Assembly (NCBI RefSeq): GCF_001639065.2 | Contig: NZ_LQXO02000009.1 | Location: 248,001 to 312,000, forward strand | Length of the DNA: 64,000 nt | Direction of reading: 5' to 3' | Source: Vibrio barjaei | GTDB taxonomy: Bacteria; Pseudomonadota; Gammaproteobacteria; Enterobacterales; Vibrionaceae | Part shown: positions 46,255 through 57,292 of the stretch, piece after piece | Layout: each line of letters opens with the position of its first letter | Position numbering within the stretch: position 1 is the first letter of the stretch | Notes under the pieces: generated by a model | Told to the model about the DNA's origin: nothing | Databases searched by the model: none | Seen by the model: only the letters and a program-made list of their open reading frames with translations | Program-made: the position numbers and the translations under genes

Positions 46255-47505
46255 ATGCTTAAGCGTGATATGAACATCGCTGATTACGATGCGGAGCTAT
46301 TTGCAGCTATTCAAGAAGAAACCCTTCGTCAAGAAGAGCACATCGAGCTTATCGCTTCGGAAAACTACACTAGCCCTCGCGTAATGGAAGCGCAAGGCTC
46401 TCAGCTAACAAACAAATATGCTGAAGGTTATCCGGGCAAGCGCTATTACGGTGGTTGTGAGTACGTCGATAAAGCGGAAGCACTGGCGATTGACCGTGCG
46501 TGTGAGCTATTTGGTTGTGAGTATGCGAACGTTCAGCCTCACTCTGGCTCTCAAGCGAACAGCGCCGTGTACATGGCTCTACTTAACCCAGGCGATACTG
46601 TTTTAGGTATGAGCTTGGCTCACGGTGGTCACCTTACTCACGGTTCACCAGTTAACTTCTCTGGTAAGCACTACAATGTGATTCCTTACGGTATCGATGA
46701 AGCTGGTCAAATCAACTACGACGAGATGGAACAGCTAGCACTTGAGCACAAGCCAAAAATGATCATTGGTGGTTTCTCTGCGTACAGCCAGATCGTAGAT
46801 TGGGCTCGTATGCGTGAAATTGCAGATAAAGTTGACGCGTATCTGTTTGTTGATATGGCGCACGTTGCAGGTCTTATTGCGGCTGGTGTTTATCCAACGC
46901 CTGTTCCTCATGCACACGTTGTGACAACCACAACACACAAAACACTAGCGGGTCCTCGCGGTGGTCTAATCCTGTCTAATGCAGGCGAAGACATGTACAA
47001 GAAACTAAACTCAGCGGTTTTCCCTGGTGGTCAAGGTGGTCCTTTGATGCATGTTATCGCTGGTAAAGCAGTAGCATTCAAAGAAGCAATGGAACCTGAG
47101 TTTAAAGATTACCAAGCTCGCGTGGTTAAGAATGCAAAAGCGATGGTTGCCCAGTTCCAAGAGCGTGGTTACAAGATTGTGTCTAATGGCACTGAGAACC
47201 ACCTGTTCCTTGTTGACCTAATCGACAAAGACATTACAGGTAAAGAAGCGGATGCAGCGCTAGGTGCGGCAAACATCACGGTAAACAAAAACTCAGTACC
47301 TAATGACCCACGCAGCCCATTCGTAACGTCTGGTATCCGTGTTGGTTCTCCAGCGATTACTCGCCGTGGTTTTACTGAAGCTGATGCGACTGAGCTTGCT
47401 AACTGGATGTGTGATGTTCTAGACAACATCAACGATGAATCAGTGATTGAAGCGACAAAAGCGAAAGTACTAGAGATCTGTAAGCGCCTACCTGTTTACG
47501 CTTAG
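46255..47505 (+). CDS. glyA: Serine hydroxymethyltransferase
   Basis: Converts serine and tetrahydrofolate to glycine and 5,10-methylene-THF. A 416-residue PLP enzyme (E. coli 417). The PLP Lys is in [15 protein letters not shown] (about 223-237), and the N-terminal [15 protein letters not shown] binds substrate. CAGGAG precedes the ATG. It is controlled by a PurR box and ends in a strong terminator. Confidence 0.98.
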   Translation: MLKRDMNIADYDAELFAAIQEETLRQEEHIELIASENYTSPRVMEAQGSQLTNKYAEGYPGKRYYGGCEYVDKAEALAIDRACELFGCEYANVQPHSGSQANSAVYMALLNPGDTVLGMSLAHGGHLTHGSPVNFSGKHYNVIPYGIDEAGQINYDEMEQLALEHKPKMIIGGFSAYSQIVDWARMREIADKVDAYLFVDMAHVAGLIAAGVYPTPVPHAHVVTTTTHKTLAGPRGGLILSNAGEDMYKKLNSAVFPGGQGGPLMHVIAGKAVAFKEAMEPEFKDYQARVVKNAKAMVAQFQERGYKIVSNGTENHLFLVDLIDKDITGKEADAALGAANITVNKNSVPNDPRSPFVTSGIRVGSPAITRRGFTEADATELANWMCDVLDNINDESVIEATKAKVLEICKRLPVYA

Positions 47506-47523
47506 TTAGACTTACTTTAGAAT

Positions 47524-47555
47524 AAAAAAGCGAGCTTTGAGCTCGCTTTTTTATT
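47524..47555. terminator. Bidirectional terminator after glyA
   Basis: Stem AAAAGCGAGC/GCTCGCTTTT with a 5-nt loop and flanking A and T tracts, between convergent glyA and the lipoprotein gene. Confidence 0.9.
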
Positions 47556-47609
47556 CTTGTATTTGATTGATTTCTTATGGTTTCTTTGTGTGTGAATAGC
47601 AAGCTCTGG

Positions 47610-47939
47610 CTATTTATTGATATTCAGTAAAGTTCCAGATTTACACTTGAATGAATAGTACTTGCGGCTTTCACTAAATTGCCCCAAGCCTTCACCATTA
47701 CAGTAATCAATATTAATGTCACGCATGATATCCAGCGTTTTCTCGCTGTTCAGTGCGAATTTAGCGCCGTCTTTACAAACGATACGAACTCGACCATCGT
47801 CACTCACCGAGTACAGATTCACTTCGGTATTACACAGTTCAAATGACGCTTCTAAGTAGTTGTCTTGTTGAGTATTCTGCGCGCAACCACCAATAACAGT
47901 AGCGGCTAAAATAGGCAAACCAACTTTAAGTAACTTCAT
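47610..47939 (-). CDS. Small lipoprotein of unknown function
   Basis: A 109-residue protein with a lipobox AATVIGGC (Cys19) after a short hydrophobic leader. The mature part has three more Cys-containing stretches (ELCNTEV, RIVCKDG, KCKSG, plus DYCNG) and a beta-rich pattern, so one or two disulfides are likely. It stands alone between glyA and lipA. I do not recognise the family. Confidence 0.7.
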   Translation of the reverse strand: MKLLKVGLPILAATVIGGCAQNTQQDNYLEASFELCNTEVNLYSVSDDGRVRIVCKDGAKFALNSEKTLDIMRDINIDYCNGEGLGQFSESRKYYSFKCKSGTLLNINK

Positions 47940-48031
47940 GCTACACCCTTGATTGAATAATATTTTTCTTTAAGCCTACCTAAATATAGCGAAAATGCGA
48001 GTATGAGAATGTCATCTTGGCGATTTTTCTT

Positions 48032-48070
48032 AAAAAAAACACGGATGGCTCTAAGAGCGAATCCGTGTTT
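48032..48070 (-). terminator. Terminator of lipA
   Basis: Stem AAACACGGAT/ATCCGTGTTT with a loop that can also pair (GGCTCT/AGAGC); on the minus strand it ends in T8. Lies just past the lipA stop. Confidence 0.85.
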
Positions 48071-48091
48071 AACAAGAAACCACAAATGGAA

Positions 48092-49057
48092 TTATTTAAT
48101 TTCTACGCCTTGAGCCTGTAGGTCCGCATGATAAGAAGAACGAACGAATGGGCCACATGCCGCGTGAGTAAAGCCAAGTTCTAGTGCAATATCTTTTAGC
48201 TCATCAAACTCAGAAGGTGGAACGTAGCGTTCTACAGGTAAGTGGTGACGGCTTGGCGCAAGGTACTGGCCTAACGTTAACATGGTAACACCGTGCTCAC
48301 GAAGGTCTTTCAGTACTTCCACGATCTCTTCTTTCGTTTCACCTAAGCCCATCATTAAACCTGACTTTGTTGGTACGTCAGGGTGCATCTCTTTAAACTT
48401 CTTAAGTAGTTGCAGCGACCACTTGTAGTTTGCACCTGGACGAGCTTTACGATACAGACGAGGAGCTGTTTCTAGGTTGTGGTTGAAGACATCTGGTGGG
48501 TTGTCTTTCATTGCCTCAAGCGCAACATCCATACGGCCACGGAAATCTGGAACCAGTGTTTCAATGCGAATTTCTGGGTTAAGTGCACGGATTTCGCGAT
48601 TACAGTCAGCAAAGTGTGTCGCCCCACCGTCACGAAGATCATCGCGGTCTACAGAAGTCACAACAACATACTTCAGCTTCATGTCTTTGATTGTTTGCGC
48701 TAGCTTTTTAGGTTCACCAACTTCTGGAGCGTTGGGGCGACCATGAGCGACATCGCAGAATGGGCAACGACGAGTACAGATTGCACCAAGAATCATAAAT
48801 GTTGCTGTACCGTGGTTGAAGCATTCAGCTAAGTTAGGGCAGGATGCTTCTTCACAAACAGAGTGCAGGTCATTTTTACGCATTGCTGATTTGATATCTT
48901 GAATACGCTGGCTGTCTGCAGGGAGTTTGATCTTCATCCACTCAGGTTTACGAAGGATCTCTTTTTGCTCAGTAGGCATGTTCTTAACTGGAATCAATGC
49001 CATTTTGTCAGCGTCACGGTACTTAACGCCTTTTTCCATTTGGATAGGTTTGCTCAT
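48092..49057 (-). CDS. lipA: Lipoyl synthase
   Basis: A 321-residue radical-SAM enzyme that inserts two sulfurs into octanoyl groups. [12 protein letters not shown] (about 68-79) binds the auxiliary cluster, and [13 protein letters not shown] (about 94-106) is the radical-SAM CxxxCxxC. The C-terminal RSSYHA (about 308-313) carries the Ser that ligates the auxiliary cluster. It is 4 bp after lipB, so one operon. Confidence 0.98.
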   Translation of the reverse strand: MSKPIQMEKGVKYRDADKMALIPVKNMPTEQKEILRKPEWMKIKLPADSQRIQDIKSAMRKNDLHSVCEEASCPNLAECFNHGTATFMILGAICTRRCPFCDVAHGRPNAPEVGEPKKLAQTIKDMKLKYVVVTSVDRDDLRDGGATHFADCNREIRALNPEIRIETLVPDFRGRMDVALEAMKDNPPDVFNHNLETAPRLYRKARPGANYKWSLQLLKKFKEMHPDVPTKSGLMMGLGETKEEIVEVLKDLREHGVTMLTLGQYLAPSRHHLPVERYVPPSEFDELKDIALELGFTHAACGPFVRSSYHADLQAQGVEIK

Positions 49058-49061
49058 CGTC

Positions 49062-49706
49062 TTATGCTTCTTCGCTGAATTCTACTTGCTCGTAATCAAG
49101 TATTGTTATGAGTGCTTTGATTAATTGGTCTTCTACGACGGACACTTGCTGTGGACCGCCCAACTGGCTGACCTGAACCATTTCCATTCCGGCATAGCCG
49201 CAAGGATTAATTCTTAAAAAGGGAGTGAGATCCATATTGACGTTTAGCGCCAGCCCATGGAAAGAACATCCTTTTCTGATGCGTAAGCCCAATGAACACA
49301 CTTTTTTATTGTCAACATAGACGCCAGGTGCGTCGGGTCTCGCTGCCGATTCGATATTGTATTCTTTTAGCGTTTGAATAACGAGGTCTTCGATATGAGT
49401 AACCAGTTCACGAACGCCCAGTTTTTTACGACGGAGATTGATTAGGAAATAGGCCACTAACTGACCAGGACCATGATAGGTGACTTGGCCACCACGGTCA
49501 CTTTGTACAACGGGAATATCACCAGTGTTAAGTAGATGCTCAGCTTTGCCTGCTTGACCTTGTGTAAACACAGGGTTGTGTTCAACTAACCAGACTTCGT
49601 CGCGCGTATGTTCTGTGCGATTATCAGTAAACTCATGCATCGCTTTCCAGACAGGCTCATAGTCCTTTCTACCAAGCTTTTTTACAACTAGTTGATTTTC
49701 CACCAA
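49062..49706 (-). CDS. lipB: Octanoyl-ACP:protein N-octanoyltransferase
   Basis: A 214-residue transferase that moves octanoate from ACP to lipoyl domains. [16 protein letters not shown] (about 70-85) is the family motif, and the acyl-Cys is in RINPCGYAG (about 164-172) with Lys in the [11 protein letters not shown] region. It works with the adjacent lipA. Confidence 0.97.
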   Translation of the reverse strand: MVENQLVVKKLGRKDYEPVWKAMHEFTDNRTEHTRDEVWLVEHNPVFTQGQAGKAEHLLNTGDIPVVQSDRGGQVTYHGPGQLVAYFLINLRRKKLGVRELVTHIEDLVIQTLKEYNIESAARPDAPGVYVDNKKVCSLGLRIRKGCSFHGLALNVNMDLTPFLRINPCGYAGMEMVQVSQLGGPQQVSVVEDQLIKALITILDYEQVEFSEEA

Positions 49707-49825
49707 TCACTCCGCTGCCACTTAATAAAGTATTCGCATTATAAACATGTTGGTGGTTTTGAACTACCAATAAATAACGAATTCTTAACGACTGAATCAC
49801 TATTAAGTGCTAGGTTTTTGAAATA

Positions 49826-49853
49826 TAAAAAGAAAGCAGCCCAAGCTGCTTTC
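49826..49853 (-). terminator. Terminator of ybeD
   Basis: Stem GAAAGCAGC/GCTGCTTTC with a 4-nt loop; on the minus strand it ends in TTTTT. It separates ybeD from lipB. Confidence 0.75.
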
Positions 49854-49878
49854 AAAAAAAATTTAAATTTTCAAATTT

Positions 49879-50157
49879 TTATAGAACCATGCGAACAATG
49901 TCGATTTCGCCAAGTTCTTTGTACAAGGTCTCCACCTGCTCGATAGACGTTGCAGTGATATTAATCGATACTGCATGGTAGTTGCCTTTTGCACTTGGTT
50001 TGATAGTTGGGCTGTAGTCCCCTGGCGCGTGGCGCTGGATTACTTCCACTACCTTTTCAGGAAGTTCTGGCTTAGCGTAACCCATCACTTTGAATGTAAA
50101 AGAGCAAGGGAACTCTAGTAGGTCTTTGAGTTTTGCATCAGAGTTGATGGTCAACAT
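49879..50157 (-). CDS. ybeD: YbeD (DUF493) small regulatory protein
   Basis: A 92-residue ACT-like alpha/beta protein, with the family opening [17 protein letters not shown] (about 10-26) and the ending [11 protein letters not shown]. It sits between dacA and lipB, as in E. coli. Function unproven; a ligand-binding or regulatory role is suggested by the fold. Confidence 0.92.
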   Translation of the reverse strand: MLTINSDAKLKDLLEFPCSFTFKVMGYAKPELPEKVVEVIQRHAPGDYSPTIKPSAKGNYHAVSINITATSIEQVETLYKELGEIDIVRMVL

Positions 50158-50232
50158 ATTAGGGACTCCAAAAATACCAATTCGTTATAACGATGCGAAT
50201 AGTAATGCCTTATGTGGATGATCTCAAGCCAA

Positions 50233-50263
50233 CAAAAAGTAAAGCCGCATTATGCGGCTTTAC
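50233..50263 (-). terminator. Terminator of dacA
   Basis: Stem GTAAAGCCGCA/TGCGGCTTTAC with a 3-nt loop; on the minus strand it is followed by TTTTTG. It lies between dacA and ybeD. Confidence 0.88.
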
Positions 50264-50299
50264 GGAAACTTGATTACTTTTAATTCTATCGTTCGATTA

Positions 50300-51478
50300 T
50301 TAGAACAAGCTCTTGAAAAGTAATACGATGTAATCCCATAGACGACTGAATAGGCTACCTTCTTGAACATCTTCAAGTGCAAGTAGTGGGTATTCAGCAA
50401 CATCTTCGCCGTCTAGTTGATAGTATAGCTTACCAACAACATCGCCTTTAGATATTGGTGCTTCAAGCTGTTTTTCAAGTACGAAACTTGCTTTTAGGTT
50501 CTTCGCTTGCCCGCGTGGTAGTGTGACGAAGGTATCTTGGTTAACACCTAGTGCTACAGCATCCTTGTCACCCATCCAGACTTTTTCTTCTACGAAGGTT
50601 TCGTCGGCTTTATGTGGATTCACTGTTTCGAAGAAACGGAAGCCATAGCTCAATAGTTTTTTACTTTCAGATTTACGTGCATTGGCACTCTTAGTACCCA
50701 TAACTACCGCAACTAAACGCATTTTACCTTCAGTTGCCGAGCTTACTAAGTTATAACCAGCTTGGCTTGTGTGGCCAGTTTTAATGCCATCAACATTCAT
50801 GCTCTTATCCCACAACAATCCATTGCGGTTATATTGAGTGATGCCGTTGTAGGTGAATTTTTTCTCCGAGTAAATACGGTACTCATCTGGAACGTCACGG
50901 ATCAACGCGCGACCAAGTAATGCTAAATCGTAAGGCGTAGAATATAGGTTCGGGTTATCCAAGCCGTGAACGTTGGCGAAGTGTGAATTGTTCATGCCGA
51001 TAGACTTTGCCCACGCATTCATTAGATCGACAAACGCGTCTTCTGAACCTGCGATATGCTCAGCCATTGCAACACATGCATCATTGCCTGATTGAATAAT
51101 GATGCCTTTGTTAAGCTCTTCAACGGTTACTTTTGTGCCAACTTCGATAAACATCTTCGATGAATCAGGGAAGTTCTTTGCCCAAGCATTTTTACTGATG
51201 GTTACTTCATCTTCTGGAGTGATGTTGCCACGCTTAAGTTCTTGGCCGATAACGTAGCTGGTCATCATTTTTGTCAGGCTAGCTGGGTGAAGTTGAGTGT
51301 TCATCTCTTTTTCAGCTAGGACTTTACCTGAGTTGTAGTCCATCAAAACGAAGCCTTTGGCTGCGATTTGAGGAGCATCCGGCATAACAACAGGCGCCGC
51401 AGAAGCAGAAGTTGCTGCTAAAGTTGCGGTAAGAGCAATGGAAGTTAGAAGTTTCATAGAAGGTTTATTCTTATTCAT
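50300..51478 (-). CDS. dacA: D-alanyl-D-alanine carboxypeptidase DacA (PBP5/6 type)
   Basis: Trims the terminal D-Ala of peptidoglycan stem peptides. About 392 residues with a signal peptide ending ATSASA. SxxK is SLTK (near residue 66), SxN is SGN (near 129), and KTG is in DGIKTGHT (near 234). The C-terminal amphipathic helix (LFSRLWDYIVLLFKSLF) anchors it to the membrane. I start at 51478 (MNKNKPSM), but neither this nor 51457 has a clear ribosome binding site; a frame to 51556 is too long for the family. Confidence 0.95.
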   Translation of the reverse strand: MNKNKPSMKLLTSIALTATLAATSASAAPVVMPDAPQIAAKGFVLMDYNSGKVLAEKEMNTQLHPASLTKMMTSYVIGQELKRGNITPEDEVTISKNAWAKNFPDSSKMFIEVGTKVTVEELNKGIIIQSGNDACVAMAEHIAGSEDAFVDLMNAWAKSIGMNNSHFANVHGLDNPNLYSTPYDLALLGRALIRDVPDEYRIYSEKKFTYNGITQYNRNGLLWDKSMNVDGIKTGHTSQAGYNLVSSATEGKMRLVAVVMGTKSANARKSESKKLLSYGFRFFETVNPHKADETFVEEKVWMGDKDAVALGVNQDTFVTLPRGQAKNLKASFVLEKQLEAPISKGDVVGKLYYQLDGEDVAEYPLLALEDVQEGSLFSRLWDYIVLLFKSLF

Positions 51479-51578
51479 TTGAATACAATTTTTGTTTGTT
51501 GTCCGTATATTAACAGAACGGCCTGGGCAAACTAGATAGCTTACACTAAGTAACAACCGTTATTTATGTCAATGATGT

Positions 51579-52379
51579 TTACATTTTTTTGACGAAAGCT
51601 GAGGAGTAGCCAATCTTTTTCACTTGTTCGAGAACATCTTGAGTCTGCTTGTAGTCTTTGAAAGGACCAAGCATTAGACGGTAGTTGCTATTTACAGGTG
51701 CTAGAAATGTGTCCACTGATAGCTTTTGACCAAGTTCTTTCGATAAAGTTTCGACGCGATCCTTATGTGGAGATGCGGCAACTTGAATTGTGTACTCTGG
51801 GTGTTTGTCCACTTTATGTTGGCTGGTGGAGCGCTCGACAATGATCACTTCAATCTCGACATTGGCGGTACCTGTTTTAATAACATCGAGTTTCTTTGCA
51901 GCAGCATAGCTCAAGTCAATGATTCGCCCTTCGTGAAAAGGACCTCGGTCATTGACGCGAACGATAGTTTCTTTGCCATTGTCTAAATTGGTGACCTTAA
52001 CATAGCTTGGTAGCGGCAAGGTTTTATGAGCAGCCGACATAGAATACATGTCGTACACTTCACCATTCGACGTCAGATGGCCATGAAATTTTTTCCCATA
52101 CCACGAAGCCTGTCCGCGCTCTTTAAATCCGGTTGGATCTTTAATCACCTTGTAGCTGTTTCCTCGCAAGGTGTAGTTTTTATTGCCGCCTAAGCTATAA
52201 GGTTCATATTTAGGTTGAGCACCTTCAATATGGTCAACAGAGATAGGACTTGAAGGTGCAACATCATCGCTTAACTCATAGCGACTGTCTGACGACGAAC
52301 AACCAGCAAGAGCGACCAATCCCACAGTAAAGCAAAGCAATGTTTGGTAGTGACGGTGGCGGATAGAAAATCGATTCAT
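51579..52379 (-). CDS. rlpA: RlpA, septal ring lytic transglycosylase-like lipoprotein
   Basis: A 266-residue lipoprotein. The lipobox is LVALAGC (Cys27), a double-psi beta-barrel spans about 89-180 ([12 protein letters not shown] and [18 protein letters not shown]), and a SPOR domain, which binds denuded glycan, ends the protein (about 194-266). It overlaps the rodA stop by 1 bp. Confidence 0.95.
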   Translation of the reverse strand: MNRFSIRHRHYQTLLCFTVGLVALAGCSSSDSRYELSDDVAPSSPISVDHIEGAQPKYEPYSLGGNKNYTLRGNSYKVIKDPTGFKERGQASWYGKKFHGHLTSNGEVYDMYSMSAAHKTLPLPSYVKVTNLDNGKETIVRVNDRGPFHEGRIIDLSYAAAKKLDVIKTGTANVEIEVIIVERSTSQHKVDKHPEYTIQVAASPHKDRVETLSKELGQKLSVDTFLAPVNSNYRLMLGPFKDYKQTQDVLEQVKKIGYSSAFVKKM

Positions 52380-53500
52380 TACGTTGCCTTTGAAAATGCC
52401 TTTCTGTGCGTATGGATAGACATTAAGATGCCGAAACCAGCCATTAACGTCACCATGGAGGTGCCGCCATAACTGACAAGAGGTAGAGGTACGCCTACTA
52501 CAGGTAATATACCGCTTACCATACCAATATTTACGAAAACGTAAACAAAAAAGCTAAGTACAATGCTGCCTGCCATCATTCTACCGAATGCGGTTTGTGC
52601 TGAACTGGCTAAATATAAGCCACGGCCAATAATAAACAGATAGAGGGCAAGCAATAATAAAATGCCTATCATGCCCCATTCTTCGGCGATAACTGCAAAA
52701 ATAAAGTCAGTATGTCGTTCTGGAATAAATTCAAGCTGTGATTGAGTGCCTTGCATCCAGCCTTTGCCAGTAATCCCACCAGAACCAATGGCAATCTTAC
52801 TTTGGATAATATGATAGCCAGCACCGAGTGGGTCTGATTCTGGGTCGAACAAGGTTCTGACACGGACCTTTTGGTATTCACGCATCAAGAAGAACCATAA
52901 CACAGGAACAAAGGCTCCGAGCGCTACAACCGCACTAATAATGATTTTCCAACTAATACCAGCAAGGAAGATCACGAAAATACCAGAAGCGGCAATTAGT
53001 ATGGAGGTACCTAAATCGGGTTGTTTCGCGATAAGAATGGTTGGTACAAATACCATAACCAAAGACATCACTAAGGTTTGGAAGGTGATGGGAAGTGAAC
53101 GCTTACCTATGTAACGTGCGACCATTAATGGCACGGCGAGTTTCAGTAGTTCTGAAGGCTGAAAGCGAACAAAACCTAAATTAAGCCACCTCTGCGCGCC
53201 CTTAGACGCTTCACCAAAAAACAACACTCCGAGTAACAGCAATACACCTACAAAGAACATGATTGGTGCGAGTGACTCGTAGGTTCTCGGGGAGAATTGC
53301 GCGAGCACAATCATAACAACAAGGGCGAGAACCATACGCATGGCTTGCCTGTCCATCATTTCCAAACTCTGCCCACTAGCACTGTACATAACAACTAGGC
53401 CAAAAGCCATTAAAGCCAGAATACCTAATAGCAGTGGCAAATCGATATGGAAACGTTCGAATAGAACTCTATTTTGTCCTGTCGATGGATCAAATCTCAT
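52379..53500 (-). CDS. rodA: RodA, elongasome peptidoglycan glycosyltransferase
   Basis: A 373-residue SEDS protein (also called MrdB) with about 10 transmembrane segments. KQPDLGTSI (about 163-171) and [12 protein letters not shown] (about 228-239), together with [19 protein letters not shown], are SEDS motifs that include the catalytic Asp. It polymerises glycan with PBP2 in rod elongation. It overlaps mrdA by 4 bp and rlpA by 1 bp. Confidence 0.97.
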   Translation of the reverse strand: MRFDPSTGQNRVLFERFHIDLPLLLGILALMAFGLVVMYSASGQSLEMMDRQAMRMVLALVVMIVLAQFSPRTYESLAPIMFFVGVLLLLGVLFFGEASKGAQRWLNLGFVRFQPSELLKLAVPLMVARYIGKRSLPITFQTLVMSLVMVFVPTILIAKQPDLGTSILIAASGIFVIFLAGISWKIIISAVVALGAFVPVLWFFLMREYQKVRVRTLFDPESDPLGAGYHIIQSKIAIGSGGITGKGWMQGTQSQLEFIPERHTDFIFAVIAEEWGMIGILLLLALYLFIIGRGLYLASSAQTAFGRMMAGSIVLSFFVYVFVNIGMVSGILPVVGVPLPLVSYGGTSMVTLMAGFGILMSIHTHRKAFSKAT

Positions 53501-55380
53501 TCTTCTTCACTCTTTTCGTCTCGAAGGGCCAAGTCAAACAGCTGTCGTGCTACAGGCGCACCGTTTGAAGAACCTCCACCAGCGTTTTCTAGTACAACGG
53601 TCACTACTACCTTTGGATCTTTGAAAGGTGCAAAACCCGTAAATAGGGCATGGTCTTTTAGGTGCTCTTCCAGTTCCTCAGCGTTGTACTCTTGGTCTTG
53701 AGCCAAGCTAAACACCTGTGCCGTACCTGATTTACCCCCCGACTGATAAGGCATGTTCTTAAAGGCGCGGCGTGCGGTACCTTTGACACCATGGTTAACC
53801 AATCGCATTCCTTCGAGTGCGATGTCCCAGTAGCTCTCTTTCACTCCAGTAATCGGCGGGCGAGAGTCAACTTCAGCCATTGTTTGGTGTTCAAAGCTAT
53901 CGCCATTATCGATAGTGGCACGTAATAGATGCGGAGATAAAACTTCTCCATGATTAACCAGCACGGAGGTAGCTTTGGCTATTTGCATTGGCGTTGCAGT
54001 CCAGTAACCTTGTCCAATACCTACTGGAATCGTATCACCTTGATACCATGGCGTGCGATGACGTGCCATCTTCCACTCTCGTGTCGGCATATTCGCTTTA
54101 CTTTCTTCATAGATATCAATGCCGGTATAGTCACCAAAACCAAACATCATCATCCACTTAGATAGTCTATCAATGCCCATGTCATAGGCGATTTGATAGA
54201 AGAAGGTATCCACTGACTCTTCAATGGCTTTAAGGATATTGACTTTACCGTGCCCCCAACGTAACCAGTCACGGAAGGGACGTGTTTTCGAGTTTGGAAT
54301 TCGCCAATACCCGGGGTCATTACGTGTGGTTTGAGGCGTAATGACGCCCTCTTGGAGTGCTCCAACCGCAATAAAAGGTTTTACCGTTGATGCTGGTGGA
54401 TAAATACCAAGCGTTGCACGGTTTACCAGTGGACGGTTTTTATCTTCCAAAAGGGCTTTATAGGCTTTACTTGAAATGCCATTTACAAAGGCGTTAGGGT
54501 CATAACTAGGGCTAGACACCATCGCGAGTACGCCGTTGTCATTTGGATCTAAAACAATTGCGGAACCGCGTCTTCCTGCTAACAGTTTATGAACTTTAAG
54601 TTGTAGTTTGATATCGAGGTTTAGCACGATATCTTTGCCCGGAATTGGCGGGACGAACTTTAAGGTACGTAGTACTCGACCACGGCTGTTAACTTCAACT
54701 TCTTGATAACCTGCGGTGCCGTGTAGAATTTCTTCGTAGTAGCGTTCGATGCCTAACTTACCAATGTCACGCGTAGCTTGGTAATTCGCATCTCTTTCTT
54801 CTCTGACAAGACGACGCATATCACGATCATTTATTCGTGATACGTAGCCAATAACATGTGTCAGTACATCGCCAAATGGGTAGTATCGCTTTAGATTCGC
54901 CGCTATTTCTACGCCTGGAAACTTGTGTTGATTAACAGAGAATACGGCGACTTGCTCTTCGGTTAATTGTGTAAGAAGAGGAATAGATTTGAATCGGCGA
55001 GTTCGCTTTCGGTCTCGTTCAAATGCTTCAATACGTTCTTCTGGAATATCTAAGAATTCGCGCAGCCCAGCAATGGTTTTATCCATGTTCTTCACCTTTT
55101 CAGGGGTGATTTCTAGGTTGAAGACTGGACGGTTCTCTGCCAGTAGGATGCCATTTCTGTCATAGATAAGCCCGCGATTTGGTGCGATTGGTACAACTTT
55201 AATGCGGTTGTCATTAGAGCGAGTTTTGTAGTCTTGATACTGATTAACCTGAATATTATAAAGGTTTGCAACAAGCACTAGCATCATGGTAATGATAAAT
55301 ACGAATGCAACGACAGCACGGCTTTTGAACAGCCGTGCTTCTGCCTGATGGTCCCGTATCTGGCTACGTTTACGTCTCAT
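53497..55380 (-). CDS. mrdA: Penicillin-binding protein 2 (transpeptidase)
   Basis: A 627-residue class B PBP. It has one transmembrane helix (about 23-44), a pedestal domain, and a transpeptidase domain with SxxK as STVKP (near 325), SVD (near 381) and KSGT (near 538). It crosslinks peptidoglycan during elongation with RodA. It overlaps rodA by 4 bp and follows rlmH by 11 bp. Confidence 0.97.
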   Translation of the reverse strand: MRRKRSQIRDHQAEARLFKSRAVVAFVFIITMMLVLVANLYNIQVNQYQDYKTRSNDNRIKVVPIAPNRGLIYDRNGILLAENRPVFNLEITPEKVKNMDKTIAGLREFLDIPEERIEAFERDRKRTRRFKSIPLLTQLTEEQVAVFSVNQHKFPGVEIAANLKRYYPFGDVLTHVIGYVSRINDRDMRRLVREERDANYQATRDIGKLGIERYYEEILHGTAGYQEVEVNSRGRVLRTLKFVPPIPGKDIVLNLDIKLQLKVHKLLAGRRGSAIVLDPNDNGVLAMVSSPSYDPNAFVNGISSKAYKALLEDKNRPLVNRATLGIYPPASTVKPFIAVGALQEGVITPQTTRNDPGYWRIPNSKTRPFRDWLRWGHGKVNILKAIEESVDTFFYQIAYDMGIDRLSKWMMMFGFGDYTGIDIYEESKANMPTREWKMARHRTPWYQGDTIPVGIGQGYWTATPMQIAKATSVLVNHGEVLSPHLLRATIDNGDSFEHQTMAEVDSRPPITGVKESYWDIALEGMRLVNHGVKGTARRAFKNMPYQSGGKSGTAQVFSLAQDQEYNAEELEEHLKDHALFTGFAPFKDPKVVVTVVLENAGGGSSNGAPVARQLFDLALRDEKSEEE

Positions 55381-55391
55381 AACTTGTTGGC

Positions 55392-55862
55392 TTACTCTCT
55401 ATGGTAAGGATGATTTGCAGTAATTGACCAAGCGCGATAGAGGCTTTCTGCCATGACAATTCTCACGAGAGGGTGGGGAAGAGTTAGCGCAGAGAGCGAC
55501 CAGCTTTGATCGGCTGCGGCTTTACAGGCTGGTGCAAGACCTTCAGGACCACCAATCAATATAGAGACATCGCGCCCATCAAGCTTCCAGCTCTCGAGCT
55601 GCTCAGCAAGTTGAGGGGTATCCCATTTCTTACCTGGAATATCTAATGTCACAATACGGTTTCCTTTAGGAACCGCAGCTAACATCGCTTCGCCTTCTTT
55701 TTGCAAGATTCGTGCGATATCAGCGTTTTTGCCTCGCTTCCCCGCGGCAATTTCTACCAGTTCAAGTGGCATATCATGAGGGAAACGACGCTTATATTCT
55801 TGAAAGCCTTCTTCGACCCATTTCGGCATTTTTGTACCGATTGCGATGAGTTGGAGTTTCAA
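55392..55862 (-). CDS. rlmH: 23S rRNA pseudouridine-1915 N3-methyltransferase RlmH
   Basis: A 156-residue SPOUT methyltransferase (E. coli 155). The knot segment [17 protein letters not shown] (about 102-118) binds SAM, and [18 protein letters not shown] near the end is typical. It lies 4 bp after rsfS, conserved in gammaproteobacteria. Confidence 0.97.
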   Translation of the reverse strand: MKLQLIAIGTKMPKWVEEGFQEYKRRFPHDMPLELVEIAAGKRGKNADIARILQKEGEAMLAAVPKGNRIVTLDIPGKKWDTPQLAEQLESWKLDGRDVSILIGGPEGLAPACKAAADQSWSLSALTLPHPLVRIVMAESLYRAWSITANHPYHRE

Positions 55863-55866
55863 TGTA

Positions 55867-56184
55867 TTAGCTCCAAAGCTTTTCTAATTGGTAAAGCTCA
55901 CGGTGCTGTTCCTGCATGACATGCAGCATGGTTGACCCCATATCGAGAACCACCCATTCACCTTCTTGCTCGCCGTCAACGCCGAGAGGTTCCATCCCCG
56001 CTTTCTTCACTTCAGAAGCAACATGATCAGCAATTGAAATAACATGTCTTTTTGACGTACCAGTACAGACAATCATAAAATCAGTCACGCTAGACTTACC
56101 TTCAACATCTATCGTTACGATGTCTTGTGCTTTCATATCGTCGGCTTTGTCTGCTAGAAATAGTTTCAATTCTTCGCGTTGCAA
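55867..56184 (-). CDS. rsfS: Ribosomal silencing factor RsfS
   Basis: A protein of 105 residues that binds uL14 on the large ribosomal subunit and blocks subunit joining in starvation. The family region runs from QREELKLF to [10 protein letters not shown] place the start at a TTG (56184) with GAGGA 7 nt upstream, giving the usual family length (105). The nearest ATG is at 56229 and would add 15 residues across the ribosome binding site. It is 25 bp upstream of holA's end. Confidence 0.93.
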   Translation of the reverse strand: MQREELKLFLADKADDMKAQDIVTIDVEGKSSVTDFMIVCTGTSKRHVISIADHVASEVKKAGMEPLGVDGEQEGEWVVLDMGSTMLHVMQEQHRELYQLEKLWS

Positions 56185-56253
56185 AAGATTTTCCTCGTTG
56201 TTCTTAATTAAGTTGAGCCTTAGACTCAATTGACCTGCAATTATACCACGAAA

Positions 56254-57273
56254 TTATGGATGTAAAGACAGGCTGCTGTCAGTAGCACTCAGGTTGAGCG
56301 TTAGCTGGTGTAGAAAGGGCCATGGGCTTATCTCGTATTGGGTCTTTACTTGGACCTCGATTGAAGCGAGTAGTTGCATGGCTTGTTTGAGTCGTATTGC
56401 GGTAAGGCGCTGAAGAGCAGCACTATAGAGCGGTTTTTTGTTTTGCCATACTCTGAAACTATCGAAGACTTGGTTAAGCGAAGATTGAGTCAGCATCTGT
56501 TGCATCTTGATGAGTTGTTGGAGCTCTTTTTGAACTGAACGCAACAAAATAACAGCTTCAATGCCTTCTGCTTCAAGTTGCAAGAGAATTCGATTCGCTC
56601 GCTTTGGCTTACCCTCTAAGATCGCGTCTATCCAGTGAAATACTGTGAAATGGTTATGACGGCTTAGTGACTCTTGAACACGAATCAGATTGAGTTGTCC
56701 ATCAGGGTAGAGCAATGACAGCTTCTCTAAGCTTTGAGAAAGAGCAAACAGGTTTCCTTCATGCCATTGGCATAGGAGCTGTATTGCTTCACCGTCAGGC
56801 TTAAGTCCTGTGGTATTGCATCGCCTCATTACCCATTGAGGGAGGTGTTTGACATCAGGGGCGGCGCAGCTCACTAAACAGCCATTTAGAGCCTTGAACC
56901 ATTTTGCTGATTCTTGAGCTCGCGTTAGCTTGGTCCCAGTGAGGATAACAACAATGTCTTCATGTAAGTGCGATGATATTTCTAACAGCTGTTTGGCGAT
57001 TGCAGCGTTAATGCCTGACTCAGGGATGGATAGTTCTATAATTTGCTTAGATGAAAACAAGCTAAGTGCTTGTGTGCAGTCATAGACATCATTCCAGTCC
57101 AGTGAGCTGTCCACTGAGAAACGATGATGTTCTTCAAACCCTAATTGTCGAGCATGACGAATGATCAAATCTCGACTTTCTTGAACAAATAATGGTTCGT
57201 TACCAAAAACAAGGTAGCAGCCATGCCATTGACGGTTCAGTGTTTCTGCAAGGCGGTCAGCAAATACTCTCAC
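56254..57273 (-). CDS. holA: DNA polymerase III delta subunit
   Basis: A 339-residue clamp-loader subunit (E. coli 343). LVFGNEPLFVQESRDLI (about 22-38) and a central AAA-like fold are typical, followed by the helical collar domain. It opens the beta clamp. It lies between lptE and rsfS; E. coli has nadD after holA, which I do not see here. Confidence 0.94.
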   Translation of the reverse strand: MRVFADRLAETLNRQWHGCYLVFGNEPLFVQESRDLIIRHARQLGFEEHHRFSVDSSLDWNDVYDCTQALSLFSSKQIIELSIPESGINAAIAKQLLEISSHLHEDIVVILTGTKLTRAQESAKWFKALNGCLVSCAAPDVKHLPQWVMRRCNTTGLKPDGEAIQLLCQWHEGNLFALSQSLEKLSLLYPDGQLNLIRVQESLSRHNHFTVFHWIDAILEGKPKRANRILLQLEAEGIEAVILLRSVQKELQQLIKMQQMLTQSSLNQVFDSFRVWQNKKPLYSAALQRLTAIRLKQAMQLLASIEVQVKTQYEISPWPFLHQLTLNLSATDSSLSLHP

Positions 57274-57292
57274 GTTGTTCTACTCTGCATCA

